NCBI RefSeq assembly: GCF_963674635.1
Contig: NZ_OY771475.1
Location: 4,323,001-4,387,000, forward strand
Direction of reading: 5' to 3'
DNA length: 64,000 nucleotides
From: Breoghania sp.
GTDB lineage: Bacteria > Pseudomonadota > Alphaproteobacteria > Rhizobiales > Stappiaceae
The notes beneath the pieces were generated by a model. It was not told where the DNA came from and made no database searches. It saw nothing but the letters and a program-made list of their open reading frames with translations. Position 1 is the stretch's first letter, and the number at the start of each line of letters is the position of its first letter. The position numbers and the translations under genes were made by a program. This document shows, piece after piece, positions 45,937 through 55,413 of this stretch.

Positions 45937-46065
45937 CCCATCCTTCGAGACGGCCCTTCGAGCCTCCTCAGGATGACGTTTCCGAGTCGTTGGACCGCAG
46001 GGAACCAACCTCACATACAACGTCATCCTGGGGAGCGCTCGCCAGAGTGCGTCTCGAAGGATGGG
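45937..46065. repeat. Large imperfect intergenic palindrome (RIME/REP-like)
   Basis: The left arm begins CCCATCCTTCGAGACG (45937) and the right arm ends CGTCTCGAAGGATGGG (46065). The inner ends GGATGACG and CGTCATCC also match inversely. The approximately 45-nt arms flank about 40 nt. It lies between the converging cca and hemF genes and looks like a dispersed repeat of rhizobial RIME/REP type. Confidence 0.75.
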
Positions 46066-46116
46066 CAACGGCCAGGACCTGCCGGTTGCACAGCTCAACG
46101 GACAGGTGGCCGGTGC

Positions 46117-47031
46117 TCAGGGCCACTTCACCACGGGCGGCATCGAAGACAGGATGGAGGTAACGTTGCCGCCGGTCTTCAGGCCGAAGATCGTGCCGCG
46201 GTCGTAGAGCAGGTTGTACTCCACGTAGCGGCCGCGGCGCACCAGTTGCTCCTCGCGCTGCTCTGGCGACCAGTCCTTCAGATAGTTGTTGCGCGCGACC
46301 TCTGCGTAGATGCCGAGGAAGGCGAGGCCCACGTCTTTGGTAAAGGCGAGGTCTTCGTTCCAGTCGCCGGAATTCAGATAGTCGTAGAAAATGCCACCCA
46401 CGCCACGCGGCTCGTTGCGGTGCTTGAGGAAGAAATACTCGTCGCACCATTCCTTGTAGCGCGGGTAGTCGGCCGCCGCGTGGCCTTCACAGGCCGCTTC
46501 CATCGCGGCGTGGAAGGCTTTGGTGTCCGGGTCTTCCTGCGTGCGCCGCTCCGCCAGCACGGGCGTCAGGTCCGCACCGCCACCGAACCACTGACGGGTT
46601 GTGACGACCATGCGCGTGTTCATGTGGACGGCGGGCACATTCGGATTGTGCGGATGGGCGATGAGCGAAATGCCCGATGCCCAAAACCGCGGATCTTCCG
46701 ATGCGCCGGGGATCTGATCGCGGAATTCAGGCGAGAACTCGCCATGCACCGTAGAGATGTGGACGCCCGCCTTCTCGAAGAGGCGGCCGCCGGTCATCAT
46801 CGACATTTCTCCGCCGCCGCCCTTGGCGCCGGAATGGTCGGTGCGTTCCCACAGGTCGCGCTTGAACCGGGCGGCGGGCAGATCGCCCTGCGGCCCGCCG
46901 CGTGTGCCAACCTCGTCTTCCAGTTCCTCAAACATCGCGCAGATCTTGTCGCGCAGGCTGCGGAACCACGCCGCCGCCTCCTGCTTCTTGTCCTCGATAC
47001 CCTCAGGGATCGGACCGCCGCGTTCGCTCAT
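46117..47031 (-). CDS. hemF: Oxygen-dependent coproporphyrinogen-III oxidase HemF
   Basis: 304 aa. It converts coproporphyrinogen III to protoporphyrinogen IX in haem synthesis, using O2. Motifs: 'GGGGEMSMM', 'NVPAVHMNTRMVVT', 'WFGGGADLTP', 'CDEYFFLKHRNEPRGVGGIF' (20 residues) and 'EYNLLYDRGTIFGL'. GGAGG precedes the ATG. It supports the bc1 cytochromes encoded just downstream in the window. Confidence 0.96.
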   Translation of the reverse strand: MSERGGPIPEGIEDKKQEAAAWFRSLRDKICAMFEELEDEVGTRGGPQGDLPAARFKRDLWERTDHSGAKGGGGEMSMMTGGRLFEKAGVHISTVHGEFSPEFRDQIPGASEDPRFWASGISLIAHPHNPNVPAVHMNTRMVVTTRQWFGGGADLTPVLAERRTQEDPDTKAFHAAMEAACEGHAAADYPRYKEWCDEYFFLKHRNEPRGVGGIFYDYLNSGDWNEDLAFTKDVGLAFLGIYAEVARNNYLKDWSPEQREEQLVRRGRYVEYNLLYDRGTIFGLKTGGNVTSILSSMPPVVKWP

Positions 47032-47062
47032 GTTCCCTCCTGTAATTCCCTCGCTCCAAGCT

Positions 47063-47521
47063 TTATGGGAATTGCGCGGTCTGTCGCAAGGCCTCTCCGG
47101 TCACCATGGCGGCGGCCAGGGCAATGTTGAGAGAGCGGGCGGGCGGTCGCATGGGAATGATCAGGCGCGCGTCTGCCGCTTCATGAACCTCCGGCGGCGC
47201 GCCCGCGCTTTCGCGGCCCATAAGCAGGATGTCTGAGCTTTCAAAGGCAAAGTCTGTATAGGCGGTTGCGGCGGCTGTGGTGAGCAGCAACAGCCTGCGG
47301 CCTTCCGCCTTGCGCCAGCTTTCGAAGGCAGCCCAGTCGAGATGGCGCTGCATGGCGGCCTGATCGAGATAGTCCAGCCCTGCGCGGCGCAGGTTCCTGT
47401 CAGACAGCGCAAATCCGGCCGGCTCGATCAGGTGAACGCTCAGGCCCAGACAGGCGGCCATGCGCAAAATGGTGCCGGTGTTTTGCGGAATGTCCGGCTG
47501 GTAGAGCGCAATATCCGGCAT
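47063..47521 (-). CDS. trmL: tRNA (cytidine(34)-2'-O)-methyltransferase TrmL
   Basis: 152 aa SPOUT methyltransferase. Motifs: 'ALYQPDIPQNTGTILRMAA', 'LLMGRESAG' and C-terminal 'RSLNIALAAAMV'. It methylates the wobble ribose of tRNA-Leu species. Length matches the family. It lies directly upstream of hemF on the same strand, probably co-transcribed. Confidence 0.94.
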   Translation of the reverse strand: MPDIALYQPDIPQNTGTILRMAACLGLSVHLIEPAGFALSDRNLRRAGLDYLDQAAMQRHLDWAAFESWRKAEGRRLLLLTTAAATAYTDFAFESSDILLMGRESAGAPPEVHEAADARLIIPMRPPARSLNIALAAAMVTGEALRQTAQFP

Positions 47522-47667
47522 GAACCCGTTCTCCCGGCAGTGCTTTGTTTCAAAAAGGTGGACGCGCCGGTTGGGCGATTGATCCCTGACCTTCGGGAAT
47601 TATCCTCAGCCTTCAGCTTCCGCGGCCCGATTCGGTGTTTCTCAAAGCCGCAGGTGAGGGGATAGCG

Positions 47668-49506
47668 ATGTTCTCCTGGTTCGAAAACCTTCTGAAGCCG
47701 TTTGACGCGCAGCCGGTGGAGTGCCCGCCCGACAATGTGCGCGCCTTCTATGTCTATTTCCTCAAGCCGCTTTGGAAACTGCTGACGGTCACGTTGGTGA
47801 TCTCGCTGTTGGCGGCCCTGGCGGAAATGGCGCTCTTCGTCTTCATGGGGGATCTGGTCGACCTGATGAATGCGAGCGGGCCTGAGGCCTTCTTTTCGGA
47901 AAACGGCGTTACGCTTCTCGTGATGGCGGGTGTTGTGCTGGTGCTGCGCCCGGTGCTGTCGATCGCCGCGCGTAGCCTGACGAGCCTGACGCTCGTGCCG
48001 GGGCTGACGGCGCTCGTGCGCTGGCGCAATTTTCGCTACGTGCAGCGCCAGAGCCTTTCGTTCTTTCAGGACGATTTCGCAGGCCGTGTTGCCCAGAAGG
48101 TGATGCAGACCGGGATGGCGGTGCGCGAAAGCGTGGTGAATGTGGTCGATGGCATCTGGTTCCTGCTGATTTATCTTGCCGGAACACTGGCACTGTTTGT
48201 TGGTCTCGACTGGCGCATGAGCTTGCCGCTCCTTGTCTGGATAATCGGCTATGGCGCGACGATCTGGTTTCTCGTGCCGCCTGTCCGGGCGCGCTCGGCT
48301 GAGGTGGCGGAGGCCAATTCCTCGTTGTCGGGGCGGGTGGTGGACAGTTTCACCAACATCCAGGCGGTCAAGCTCTTTTCCGACAGCGAGCGGGCGGACG
48401 CCTTCGTGCTGGAAGGCTTCGAACGCCAGCTTGCCGCCATGCAGCGCCTTATCCGGGCGATCATGAACATGACGGTCAGCCTGACGGTGCTGAACAGCGC
48501 GCTGATCTTTGGTGTGGCGGCCTTGTCGTTATGGCTCTGGAGCGTGGGAGCGATCAGCGTCGGTGCGGTGGCGCTGGCCAATGGTCTGTCGATCCGGCTC
48601 AACCAGATGTCGGGCTGGATCCTGCGCACGGTGACCTCGCTGTTTGAGAATGTCGGTACGGTGCAGAACGGCATAGAAACCCTGGCGCGTCCGACCAGCG
48701 TGGTGGACAGGCCCGGGGCAGGGGATCTTGTCGTGACGCGTGGCGAGATCCGGTTTGAGCGAATCGGTTTCCACTACGGCAAGACGGGCGGTGTCATTGA
48801 CGATCTGTCACTCACGGTGAAGCCGGGGGAGAAGGTCGGCGTCGTCGGACGGTCGGGGGCTGGCAAGTCCACCCTGGTGAACCTGCTCCTGCGTTTCCAT
48901 GACCTGGAGAGCGGTCGCATTCTGATCGACGGGCAGGATATCGCCGGGGTCCGGCAGGAATCGTTGCGCCGCCATATCGGCATGGTCACGCAGGACACCT
49001 CCCTGCTGCACCGTTCGGTGCGTGACAACATCGTCTACGGTCAGCCGAACGCCGACAGCGAGGATGTTGCGGAAGCCGTTCAGCGTGCGCAGGCGGAGAC
49101 CTTCATTCCCGATCTGCGCGACCGGGCGGGACGCACAGGCTATGACGCGCTGGTGGGCGAGCGCGGGGTGAAGCTTTCCGGCGGCCAGCGCCAGCGGATT
49201 GCCATCGCCCGCGTGCTCTTGAAGAACGCGCCGATCCTGGTGCTCGACGAAGCGACATCCGCGCTCGATTCGGAGGTGGAAGCGGCCATCCAGGAGCAGT
49301 TTCGCGCCCTGATGGATGGCAAGACGGTTCTGGCCATCGCGCATCGCCTGTCCACCATCGCGGCGATGGACCGGCTCATCGTGATGGATGGCGGGCACAT
49401 CATCGAGGAAGGCACCCATGGGGAGCTTTTGCAAAGGAATGGGCTCTATGCCTCGCTTTGGCAGCGTCAGTCGGGTGGATTCCTGATGGCGGATGCGCAG
49501 GCGTGA
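47668..49506 (+). CDS. ABC exporter, fused transmembrane and ATPase domains
   Basis: 612 aa. Six N-terminal membrane helices (about 25-325) form an MsbA-type exporter domain. The ATPase domain has Walker A 'GRSGAGKST' (about 407-415), signature 'LSGGQRQR' (about 507-514), Walker B 'ILVLDEATSALD' and the H-loop 'AIAHRLS'. As a half-transporter it must dimerise. The substrate (lipid, drug or peptide) cannot be inferred. I chose ATG 47668 with GAGGGG upstream. It is monocistronic. Confidence 0.94.
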   Translation: MFSWFENLLKPFDAQPVECPPDNVRAFYVYFLKPLWKLLTVTLVISLLAALAEMALFVFMGDLVDLMNASGPEAFFSENGVTLLVMAGVVLVLRPVLSIAARSLTSLTLVPGLTALVRWRNFRYVQRQSLSFFQDDFAGRVAQKVMQTGMAVRESVVNVVDGIWFLLIYLAGTLALFVGLDWRMSLPLLVWIIGYGATIWFLVPPVRARSAEVAEANSSLSGRVVDSFTNIQAVKLFSDSERADAFVLEGFERQLAAMQRLIRAIMNMTVSLTVLNSALIFGVAALSLWLWSVGAISVGAVALANGLSIRLNQMSGWILRTVTSLFENVGTVQNGIETLARPTSVVDRPGAGDLVVTRGEIRFERIGFHYGKTGGVIDDLSLTVKPGEKVGVVGRSGAGKSTLVNLLLRFHDLESGRILIDGQDIAGVRQESLRRHIGMVTQDTSLLHRSVRDNIVYGQPNADSEDVAEAVQRAQAETFIPDLRDRAGRTGYDALVGERGVKLSGGQRQRIAIARVLLKNAPILVLDEATSALDSEVEAAIQEQFRALMDGKTVLAIAHRLSTIAAMDRLIVMDGGHIIEEGTHGELLQRNGLYASLWQRQSGGFLMADAQA

Positions 49507-49826
49507 CACGCGTGGTGTGGCAGAATGTCTCTCGACAGTTTTTCCACTGGTGTGAGCCGGTCTCTTGAATTGTTATAAAATGCGGCGCAGGTTCGCTCTG
49601 GCGGGCTGAGCCGTTCATGTCTTGATGGCAAGAATTGGGCCTTTAACGTAAGGCCCATCTGGACAACGGCTGGGAAGGGTGCAAAAAGACCACCCGCTTG
49701 GGAATGTGCGGCTTGGCCGCAGGAGGCGCCAAGTGAAAGCGCGGGAGCCGTGGCGTTTCTCAACTAGAGGCGGACGCGGGGCGTTGTAAAAGCTGGCGCT
49801 GCCACATGTATGGAGAGGATCAGACC
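49507..49826. other. Intergenic region upstream of petABC
   Basis: About 300 bp that must contain the petABC promoter. No gene was seen and no specific regulator site was identified. Confidence 0.5.
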
Positions 49827-50393
49827 TTGGGTACGACGGAAATGGGAGAAGCGACCCGCCGCGATTTCCTCTATATCGCGACCGGTGCCGTAGGGGCTGT
49901 CGGCGTGGGGGCATTGGCTTGGCCGTTCATCAATCAGATGAATCCGGACGCATCCGCTCTCGCGCTGGCATCTGTTGAGGTGGACGTTTCCAACGTCGCC
50001 GAAGGACAGCAGATCAAGGTGATGTGGCGCGGCAAGCCCCTCTTCATCCGCAACCGCACCGACAAGGAAGTCGAAGAGGCGAATGCGGTTGATCTCGCGG
50101 AGCTGCGCGATCCGCTGGCCCGCAATCTCAATCTTGCAGCCGATGCGCCTGCCACGGACAAGAACCGTGCTGCGGGAACCGACGGCAGCGAAAAGCTTAT
50201 CATCATGGTTGGCGTATGTACCCATCTGGGCTGCATCCCGCTGGGCGAAGCCGGCGATTTCGACGGCTGGTTCTGCCCGTGCCACGGGTCGCACTATGAC
50301 ACCGCCGGCCGTATCCGGAAGGGTCCCGCCCCGGAGAACCTTCTGATCCCGCCCTATGAATACACTTCGGAAACGGTCGTTAAGATCGGCTGA
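49827..50393 (+). CDS. petA: Ubiquinol-cytochrome c reductase iron-sulfur subunit (Rieske) PetA
   Basis: About 188 aa. The twin-arginine-like N-terminus 'TRRDFLYIATGAVGAVG' provides the membrane anchor, followed by the Rieske domain. Both 2Fe-2S boxes are intact: CTHLGC and CPCHGSHYD. It is the redox head of the bc1 complex. I chose TTG 49827 because GGAGAGG ends about 8 nt upstream. ATG 49806 would add seven residues but has no ribosome binding site. First gene of petABC. Confidence 0.94.
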   Translation: MGTTEMGEATRRDFLYIATGAVGAVGVGALAWPFINQMNPDASALALASVEVDVSNVAEGQQIKVMWRGKPLFIRNRTDKEVEEANAVDLAELRDPLARNLNLAADAPATDKNRAAGTDGSEKLIIMVGVCTHLGCIPLGEAGDFDGWFCPCHGSHYDTAGRIRKGPAPENLLIPPYEYTSETVVKIG

Positions 50394-50419
50394 CGCACGA
50401 GTTGCGAGGAGGAAGCACC

Positions 50420-51691
50420 ATGGCCGGACATTCGACCTACGTGCCGCAGACCAAGGCTGCCCGGTGGCTGGAACAGCGCCTGCCGATCATCAGCCTTGTG
50501 CGCGGCAGCTTCGTTGATTTCCCGACGCCCAAGAACCTGAACTACTGGTGGACGTTTGGCGGCATCGCCGCCGTTATCCTGATGGCGCAGATCATCACCG
50601 GCGTCGTTCTGGTGATGCACTACACGCCACATGTGGACATGGCGTTCAATTCCGTCGAGCACATCATGCGCGATGTGAATTACGGCTGGATGATGCGCTA
50701 TCTGCATGCCAACGGCGCGTCGATGTTCTTTATTGCCGTCTACATCCACATCTTCCGCGGTCTCTATTACGGTTCCTACAAGGCGCCGCGCGAAATCTCC
50801 TGGATCCTCGGCGTCGTCATCTTCCTGCTGATGATGGCAACCGCCTTCATGGGCTACGTTCTGCCCTGGGGCCAGATGTCCTTCTGGGGCGCGACGGTGA
50901 TCACCAACCTGTTCTCCGCCATCCCGCTGGTCGGCGAGGCCATCACCCACTGGCTGTGGGGCGGTTTCGCGGTCGACAACCCGACGCTGAACCGCTTCTT
51001 CTCGCTGCATTACCTGTTGCCGTTCATGATCCTCGGCGTGGTCCTGCTGCACATCTGGGCCTTCCACACCACGGGCAATAACAACCCGACCGGCGTGGAT
51101 CCCAAGTCGGAGAAGGACACGGTTCCCTTCCATCCGTATTACACGATGAAGGATCTGCTCGCGATCGTGGTGTTCATGCTGCTTTTCGCGTGGTTCACCT
51201 TCTACCTGCCCAACTACATGGGGCACCCGGACAACTACATGGAGGCGGATCCGCTGGTGACGCCTGCGCATATCGTTCCGGAATGGTACTTCCTGCCGTT
51301 CTACGCGATCCTGCGTGCCATCCCCGACAAACTCGGCGGTGTGTTGGCCATGTTCGGCGCCATCGCGATGCTGTTCATCCTGCCCTGGCTCGACACCTCG
51401 CGTGTGCGTTCCGCCACCTATCGCCCGGCCTATCGCATCTTCTTCTGGCTCTTTGCTGTGGATTGCGTGGTGCTCGGCTGGCTCGGCTCGCGCCCGGCGG
51501 AAGGCGGATACGTTATCGCCTCGCAGCTTTGCACGGCCTATTACTTCGCCCATTTCCTGATCTTTCTCCCGCTGCTCGGCTTCATGGAGAAGCCCGCGCC
51601 GCTGCCGGCCTCCATCAATGAGGCGGTTCTGGAGAAGAATGGTTCTGCTCAGCCCTCAGGTGCGGTTTCCGCGCCCGAGACCCGCGGCTGA
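50420..51691 (+). CDS. petB: Cytochrome b of the bc1 complex, PetB
   Basis: 423 aa, 8 membrane helices. The four haem-ligating histidines lie in helices B and D ('LHANGASMFFIAVYIHIFRGL', part, and 'FFSLHYLLPFMILGVVLLHIWAFH', part). The Q-site PEWY is present as 'PEWYFLPFYA'. AGGAGGA precedes the ATG. It carries ubiquinol oxidation across the inner membrane. Confidence 0.96.
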   Translation: MAGHSTYVPQTKAARWLEQRLPIISLVRGSFVDFPTPKNLNYWWTFGGIAAVILMAQIITGVVLVMHYTPHVDMAFNSVEHIMRDVNYGWMMRYLHANGASMFFIAVYIHIFRGLYYGSYKAPREISWILGVVIFLLMMATAFMGYVLPWGQMSFWGATVITNLFSAIPLVGEAITHWLWGGFAVDNPTLNRFFSLHYLLPFMILGVVLLHIWAFHTTGNNNPTGVDPKSEKDTVPFHPYYTMKDLLAIVVFMLLFAWFTFYLPNYMGHPDNYMEADPLVTPAHIVPEWYFLPFYAILRAIPDKLGGVLAMFGAIAMLFILPWLDTSRVRSATYRPAYRIFFWLFAVDCVVLGWLGSRPAEGGYVIASQLCTAYYFAHFLIFLPLLGFMEKPAPLPASINEAVLEKNGSAQPSGAVSAPETRG

Positions 51692-51721
51692 CGGACGGAA
51701 AGACGAGAGGAAGATTTAGCC

Positions 51722-52567
51722 ATGAAGACCCTCATCGCCACGTCCGTCCGCGCAGCCGTAGCCGCCGCATTTGTTGCGGGTGCTGCTCCGGCCTTCGCCG
51801 CGGGGGACCAGCCTCATGTGGAACGTCAGTCCTGGACCTTCTCCGGGCCGTTCGGCTACTACGACAAGGCCCAGCTGCAGCGCGGCTTCAAGGTCTATCG
51901 TGAGGTTTGCTCCAGCTGCCACAGCCTGAACCTGGTTGCCTTCCGCAACCTCGGTGAGGATGGCGCGCTGGGCTACAACGAAGACCAGATAAAGGCGCTG
52001 GCCGCGGAATACACCGTGGAAGACGGCCCGAATGACGAAGGGGACATGTTCGAGCGGGCGGCCAAGCCGTCCGACCGGTTCCCGGCGCCGTTCCCGAACA
52101 AACAGGCGGCCCAGGCCGCCAATGGCGGGGCCTATCCGCCGGATCTGTCCTTGATTGCCAAGGCCCGTGCGGTTGAGCGCGGCCTGCCGTGGTTCCTCTT
52201 CGACGCCATCACCCAGTATCAGGAACTGGGGCCGGACTATCTCCATGGCCTTCTGACGGGCTATTCGGAAGATATCCCGGAGGATGTGGAGATCCCGGAA
52301 GGCAAGTACTACAACACGGGCTTCATTGCCGGCCACGCGATCGGCATGCCGCCGCCGCTTTCCGAGGATCTGGTGGAGTACACCGACGGGACGCCGCAGA
52401 CGGTGGATCAATATGCCACGGACGTCTCCGCCTTCCTGATGTGGGCGGCCGAGCCGAAGCTCGAAGAGCGCAAGAAGATCGGCTTCCGTGTCATGATCTT
52501 CCTCGTGATCTTCGCCAGCTTGCTGTATTTCACGAAAAAGAAGATCTGGCGCAACGTGGCTCACTGA
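51722..52567 (+). CDS. petC: Cytochrome c1, PetC
   Basis: 281 aa. A Sec signal peptide ends near AFA-AG (about 26-28). The haem c motif is C63-SSC-H67, and the axial Met likely lies in 'GMPPPL'. A C-terminal membrane anchor follows (about 255-272, 'FRVMIFLVIFASLLYF'). Last gene of petABC, followed by a strong terminator. Confidence 0.95.
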   Translation: MKTLIATSVRAAVAAAFVAGAAPAFAAGDQPHVERQSWTFSGPFGYYDKAQLQRGFKVYREVCSSCHSLNLVAFRNLGEDGALGYNEDQIKALAAEYTVEDGPNDEGDMFERAAKPSDRFPAPFPNKQAAQAANGGAYPPDLSLIAKARAVERGLPWFLFDAITQYQELGPDYLHGLLTGYSEDIPEDVEIPEGKYYNTGFIAGHAIGMPPPLSEDLVEYTDGTPQTVDQYATDVSAFLMWAAEPKLEERKKIGFRVMIFLVIFASLLYFTKKKIWRNVAH

Positions 52568-52590
52568 GCCGTTTGCCCACGGATTTGTTA

Positions 52591-52623
52591 AACGCCGCGC
52601 GAGCAATCGCGCGGCGTTTTCGT
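52591..52623 (+). terminator. Rho-independent terminator after petC
   Basis: A perfect 12-bp GC-rich stem (52591-52602 with 52607-52618) and a GCAA tetraloop are followed by a T-run. Confidence 0.92.
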
Positions 52624-52645
52624 GTGCGATGCGTAAAACCCCACG

Positions 52646-52674
52646 TTGACAAAAGGCTGCTGCGGGACATGCTG
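52646..52674 (+). promoter_or_regulatory. Possible sigma-70 promoter of mtnP
   Basis: TTGACA at 52646-52651 is a consensus -35. A weaker CATGCT/ATGCTG lies 16-17 nt further as -10. It is about 50 nt before mtnP and just after the petC terminator. Confidence 0.35.
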
Positions 52675-52702
52675 CTTACATGGCGGCTTGAAGGGGGTCT
52701 TG

Positions 52703-53587
<885 letters not shown>

Positions 53588-53619
53588 TTGCCCGCGCTTT
53601 GAATGAAAGGACACGAACG

Positions 53620-54168
53620 ATGACCGATGTCACCGTTGCAGAAGAACTCGCCGCGGCGATCCGCAACATCCCCGACTATCCCGCCAAGGGGGTGATGTTC
53701 CGCGATATCACGACGCTGCTTGGCAATGCCAGGGCGTTCCGCATGGCCGTCGATGCGCTGGTGCAGCCCTGGGCGGGGCAGAAGATCGACCAGATCGCAG
53801 GCGTGGAAGCGCGCGGCTTCATTCTGGGCGGGGCCGTGGCCCATCAGCTCTCCGCAGGCTTTGTCCCGATCCGCAAGAAGGGCAAACTGCCCTGGAAGAC
53901 CGTTTCTGAGGCCTATTCGCTCGAATACGGGCTGGATGAGGCCGAGATTCACGAGGATGCCATCGTGCCGGGTCAGAAGGTCATCCTGTGCGATGACCTG
54001 ATTGCGACCGGCGGAACGGCGACCGCAGCCATCAAGCTGTTGCGCAAGGTCGGAGCCGAAGTTGTTGCCGCCTGTTTCATCGTCGATCTGCCGGATCTAG
54101 GTGGTGCGGAGAAGATCAAGGATCTGGGCGTGCCCGTACGCACGCTCGTGACGTTTGAGGGCAAGTAG
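53620..54168 (+). CDS. apt: Adenine phosphoribosyltransferase Apt
   Basis: 182 aa. It converts adenine and PRPP to AMP. The PRPP loop is 'VILCDDLIATGGTATAA' and the flexible-loop region 'GVEARGFILGGAVA' is present. Length is normal. AAAGGA precedes ATG 53620. It follows mtnP by 32 nt, forming an MTA-adenine salvage operon. Confidence 0.96.
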   Translation: MTDVTVAEELAAAIRNIPDYPAKGVMFRDITTLLGNARAFRMAVDALVQPWAGQKIDQIAGVEARGFILGGAVAHQLSAGFVPIRKKGKLPWKTVSEAYSLEYGLDEAEIHEDAIVPGQKVILCDDLIATGGTATAAIKLLRKVGAEVVAACFIVDLPDLGGAEKIKDLGVPVRTLVTFEGK

Positions 54169-54212
54169 GCTCACGTCCCTCCAATCGGCCCGCGATACAG
54201 GGCATTGCAATG

Positions 54213-54245
54213 AAAAGGGGCGCTTCATGGCGCCCCTTTTTTTCT
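54213..54245. terminator. Bidirectional rho-independent terminator after apt
   Basis: An 11-bp stem (54213-54223 with 54230-54240) and a 6-nt loop carry A-tract and T-tract on either side, serving apt (+) and the convergent MaoC genes (-). Confidence 0.9.
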
Positions 54246-54711
54246 ATTTCCGGCACCCGACCAGGACGCGTGCGGTGAATTCGAAAACTCGTTCGCCATG
54301 CTGGTTCACGCCTGCGTTTTCGCTGGTCACGATGCCCCAGCCCGGCCGCTTCGGCAAAAGCTCCTTGCGCACCGGCTTTGTCGAATAGCTGATCGTGTCG
54401 CCGACATAGACGGGCCTTGTCCATTTCATGTTCTCAAAGCCGGGCGAGGGGCCCATGTGGCTGCCGTCACGATCCGGGTCTGCCGCGAACTCCCTGTTGC
54501 GCTTTTCGATCACCAGCTTCATCCAGATGGCGGCCGTGTGCCAGCCGGAGGCACAAAGCGCGCCGAACTGGCTCCTGGCGGCGGCCTCTTCGTCCGTGTG
54601 GAAGGACTGGGGGTCGTATTTGGCGGCAAAGGCCTTGATCTCTTCAGCGGTAAAGGTGTGGGCGCCGATTTGGTTTTCCACGCCGAGCTCGATGTCCTCG
54701 AAATGTCTCAC
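54244..54711 (-). CDS. MaoC-family dehydratase
   Basis: About 155 aa, hotdog fold. 'AFAAKYDPQSFHTDEEAAARSQFGALCASGWHTAA' region has the hydratase-2 motif with the catalytic Asp and His (YDPQxFH). Substrates are probably enoyl-CoA or beta-hydroxyacyl-CoA. I prefer GTG 54711, coupled by GTGA to the upstream gene with AGGGA ahead, over ATG 54729. It forms a pair with a second MaoC gene, possibly two halves of a heterodimer. Confidence 0.85.
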   Translation of the reverse strand: MRHFEDIELGVENQIGAHTFTAEEIKAFAAKYDPQSFHTDEEAAARSQFGALCASGWHTAAIWMKLVIEKRNREFAADPDRDGSHMGPSPGFENMKWTRPVYVGDTISYSTKPVRKELLPKRPGWGIVTSENAGVNQHGERVFEFTARVLVGCRK

Positions 54712-55166
54712 GCCGTCGCTTCCCTGCATTCGAACATGATCGGGTTTTCCTGCACCATGACCACTTCAGCCTTCTGATTGGTCAGCGTGATGCGGAACGT
54801 GACGATGCCCATTTGGGGTTTCGACGAGGAGCGACGCGCGGAGAGAACCTCCACGAGCCCGGACAGGGTATCGCCTGCCAGAACCGGTCGGCGCCACTGG
54901 ACGGAGGTGATGCCCGGCGAGCCCATGGACGCGGAATCCTTGAGGAAATCGTCGAAGATCATGCGCATGGTCACCGCGCAGGTCATCCAGCCCGAGGACG
55001 CAAGTCCGCCAAGGATTGAGCGGCGGCCCGCCTCTTCATCGAGATGAAACGGTTGAGGGTCGAACTCGCTCGCGAATTCGATGATCTCCGCCGCATCAAT
55101 GGTGCGCGACGCAAGGGGGATGATTCCTCCGGGAGAGAAATCTTCAAAGTAACGCTGAGTGCTCAT
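54708..55166 (-). CDS. MaoC-family dehydratase
   Basis: About 152 aa, homologous to its neighbour. Motif 'EFASEFDPQPFHLDEE' has the catalytic FDPQPFH. 'RRPVLAGDTLSG' is typical of MaoC/R-hydratase proteins. I chose ATG 55166 ('MSTQRYFEDF') because the longer form has a poor N-terminus. It overlaps the second MaoC gene and both are on the minus strand, convergent with apt. Confidence 0.85.
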   Translation of the reverse strand: MSTQRYFEDFSPGGIIPLASRTIDAAEIIEFASEFDPQPFHLDEEAGRRSILGGLASSGWMTCAVTMRMIFDDFLKDSASMGSPGITSVQWRRPVLAGDTLSGLVEVLSARRSSSKPQMGIVTFRITLTNQKAEVVMVQENPIMFECREATA

Positions 55167-55413
55167 GAGGGAAGTTATTTGCAGATTCAAGCAGGCCTGT
55201 CGAGAGACGAAGTCCGGGGCGGTGAACCCTGCGGGATCTGCCGCAAAGGCGGGCGTAAAGGAGGTAAAATAAAAAGCCCGTTCGGGCGTTGGCATATGGC
55301 TAAAATGCCAATATAATAAGGGCTCATTCAACGTAAGAAATAGGTTTATGCAGCCGCCTCCCGCGGATGTATGAGGCTGTTTTGTGTCTTTAATCCTGAG
55401 AGGTTACAGAGAA

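Noticed and set aside
55268..55312. Short inverted repeats before the methyltransferase gene
   Set aside because: Stems of only 4-7 bp with no gene ending nearby on the matching strand; too weak to call a terminator.
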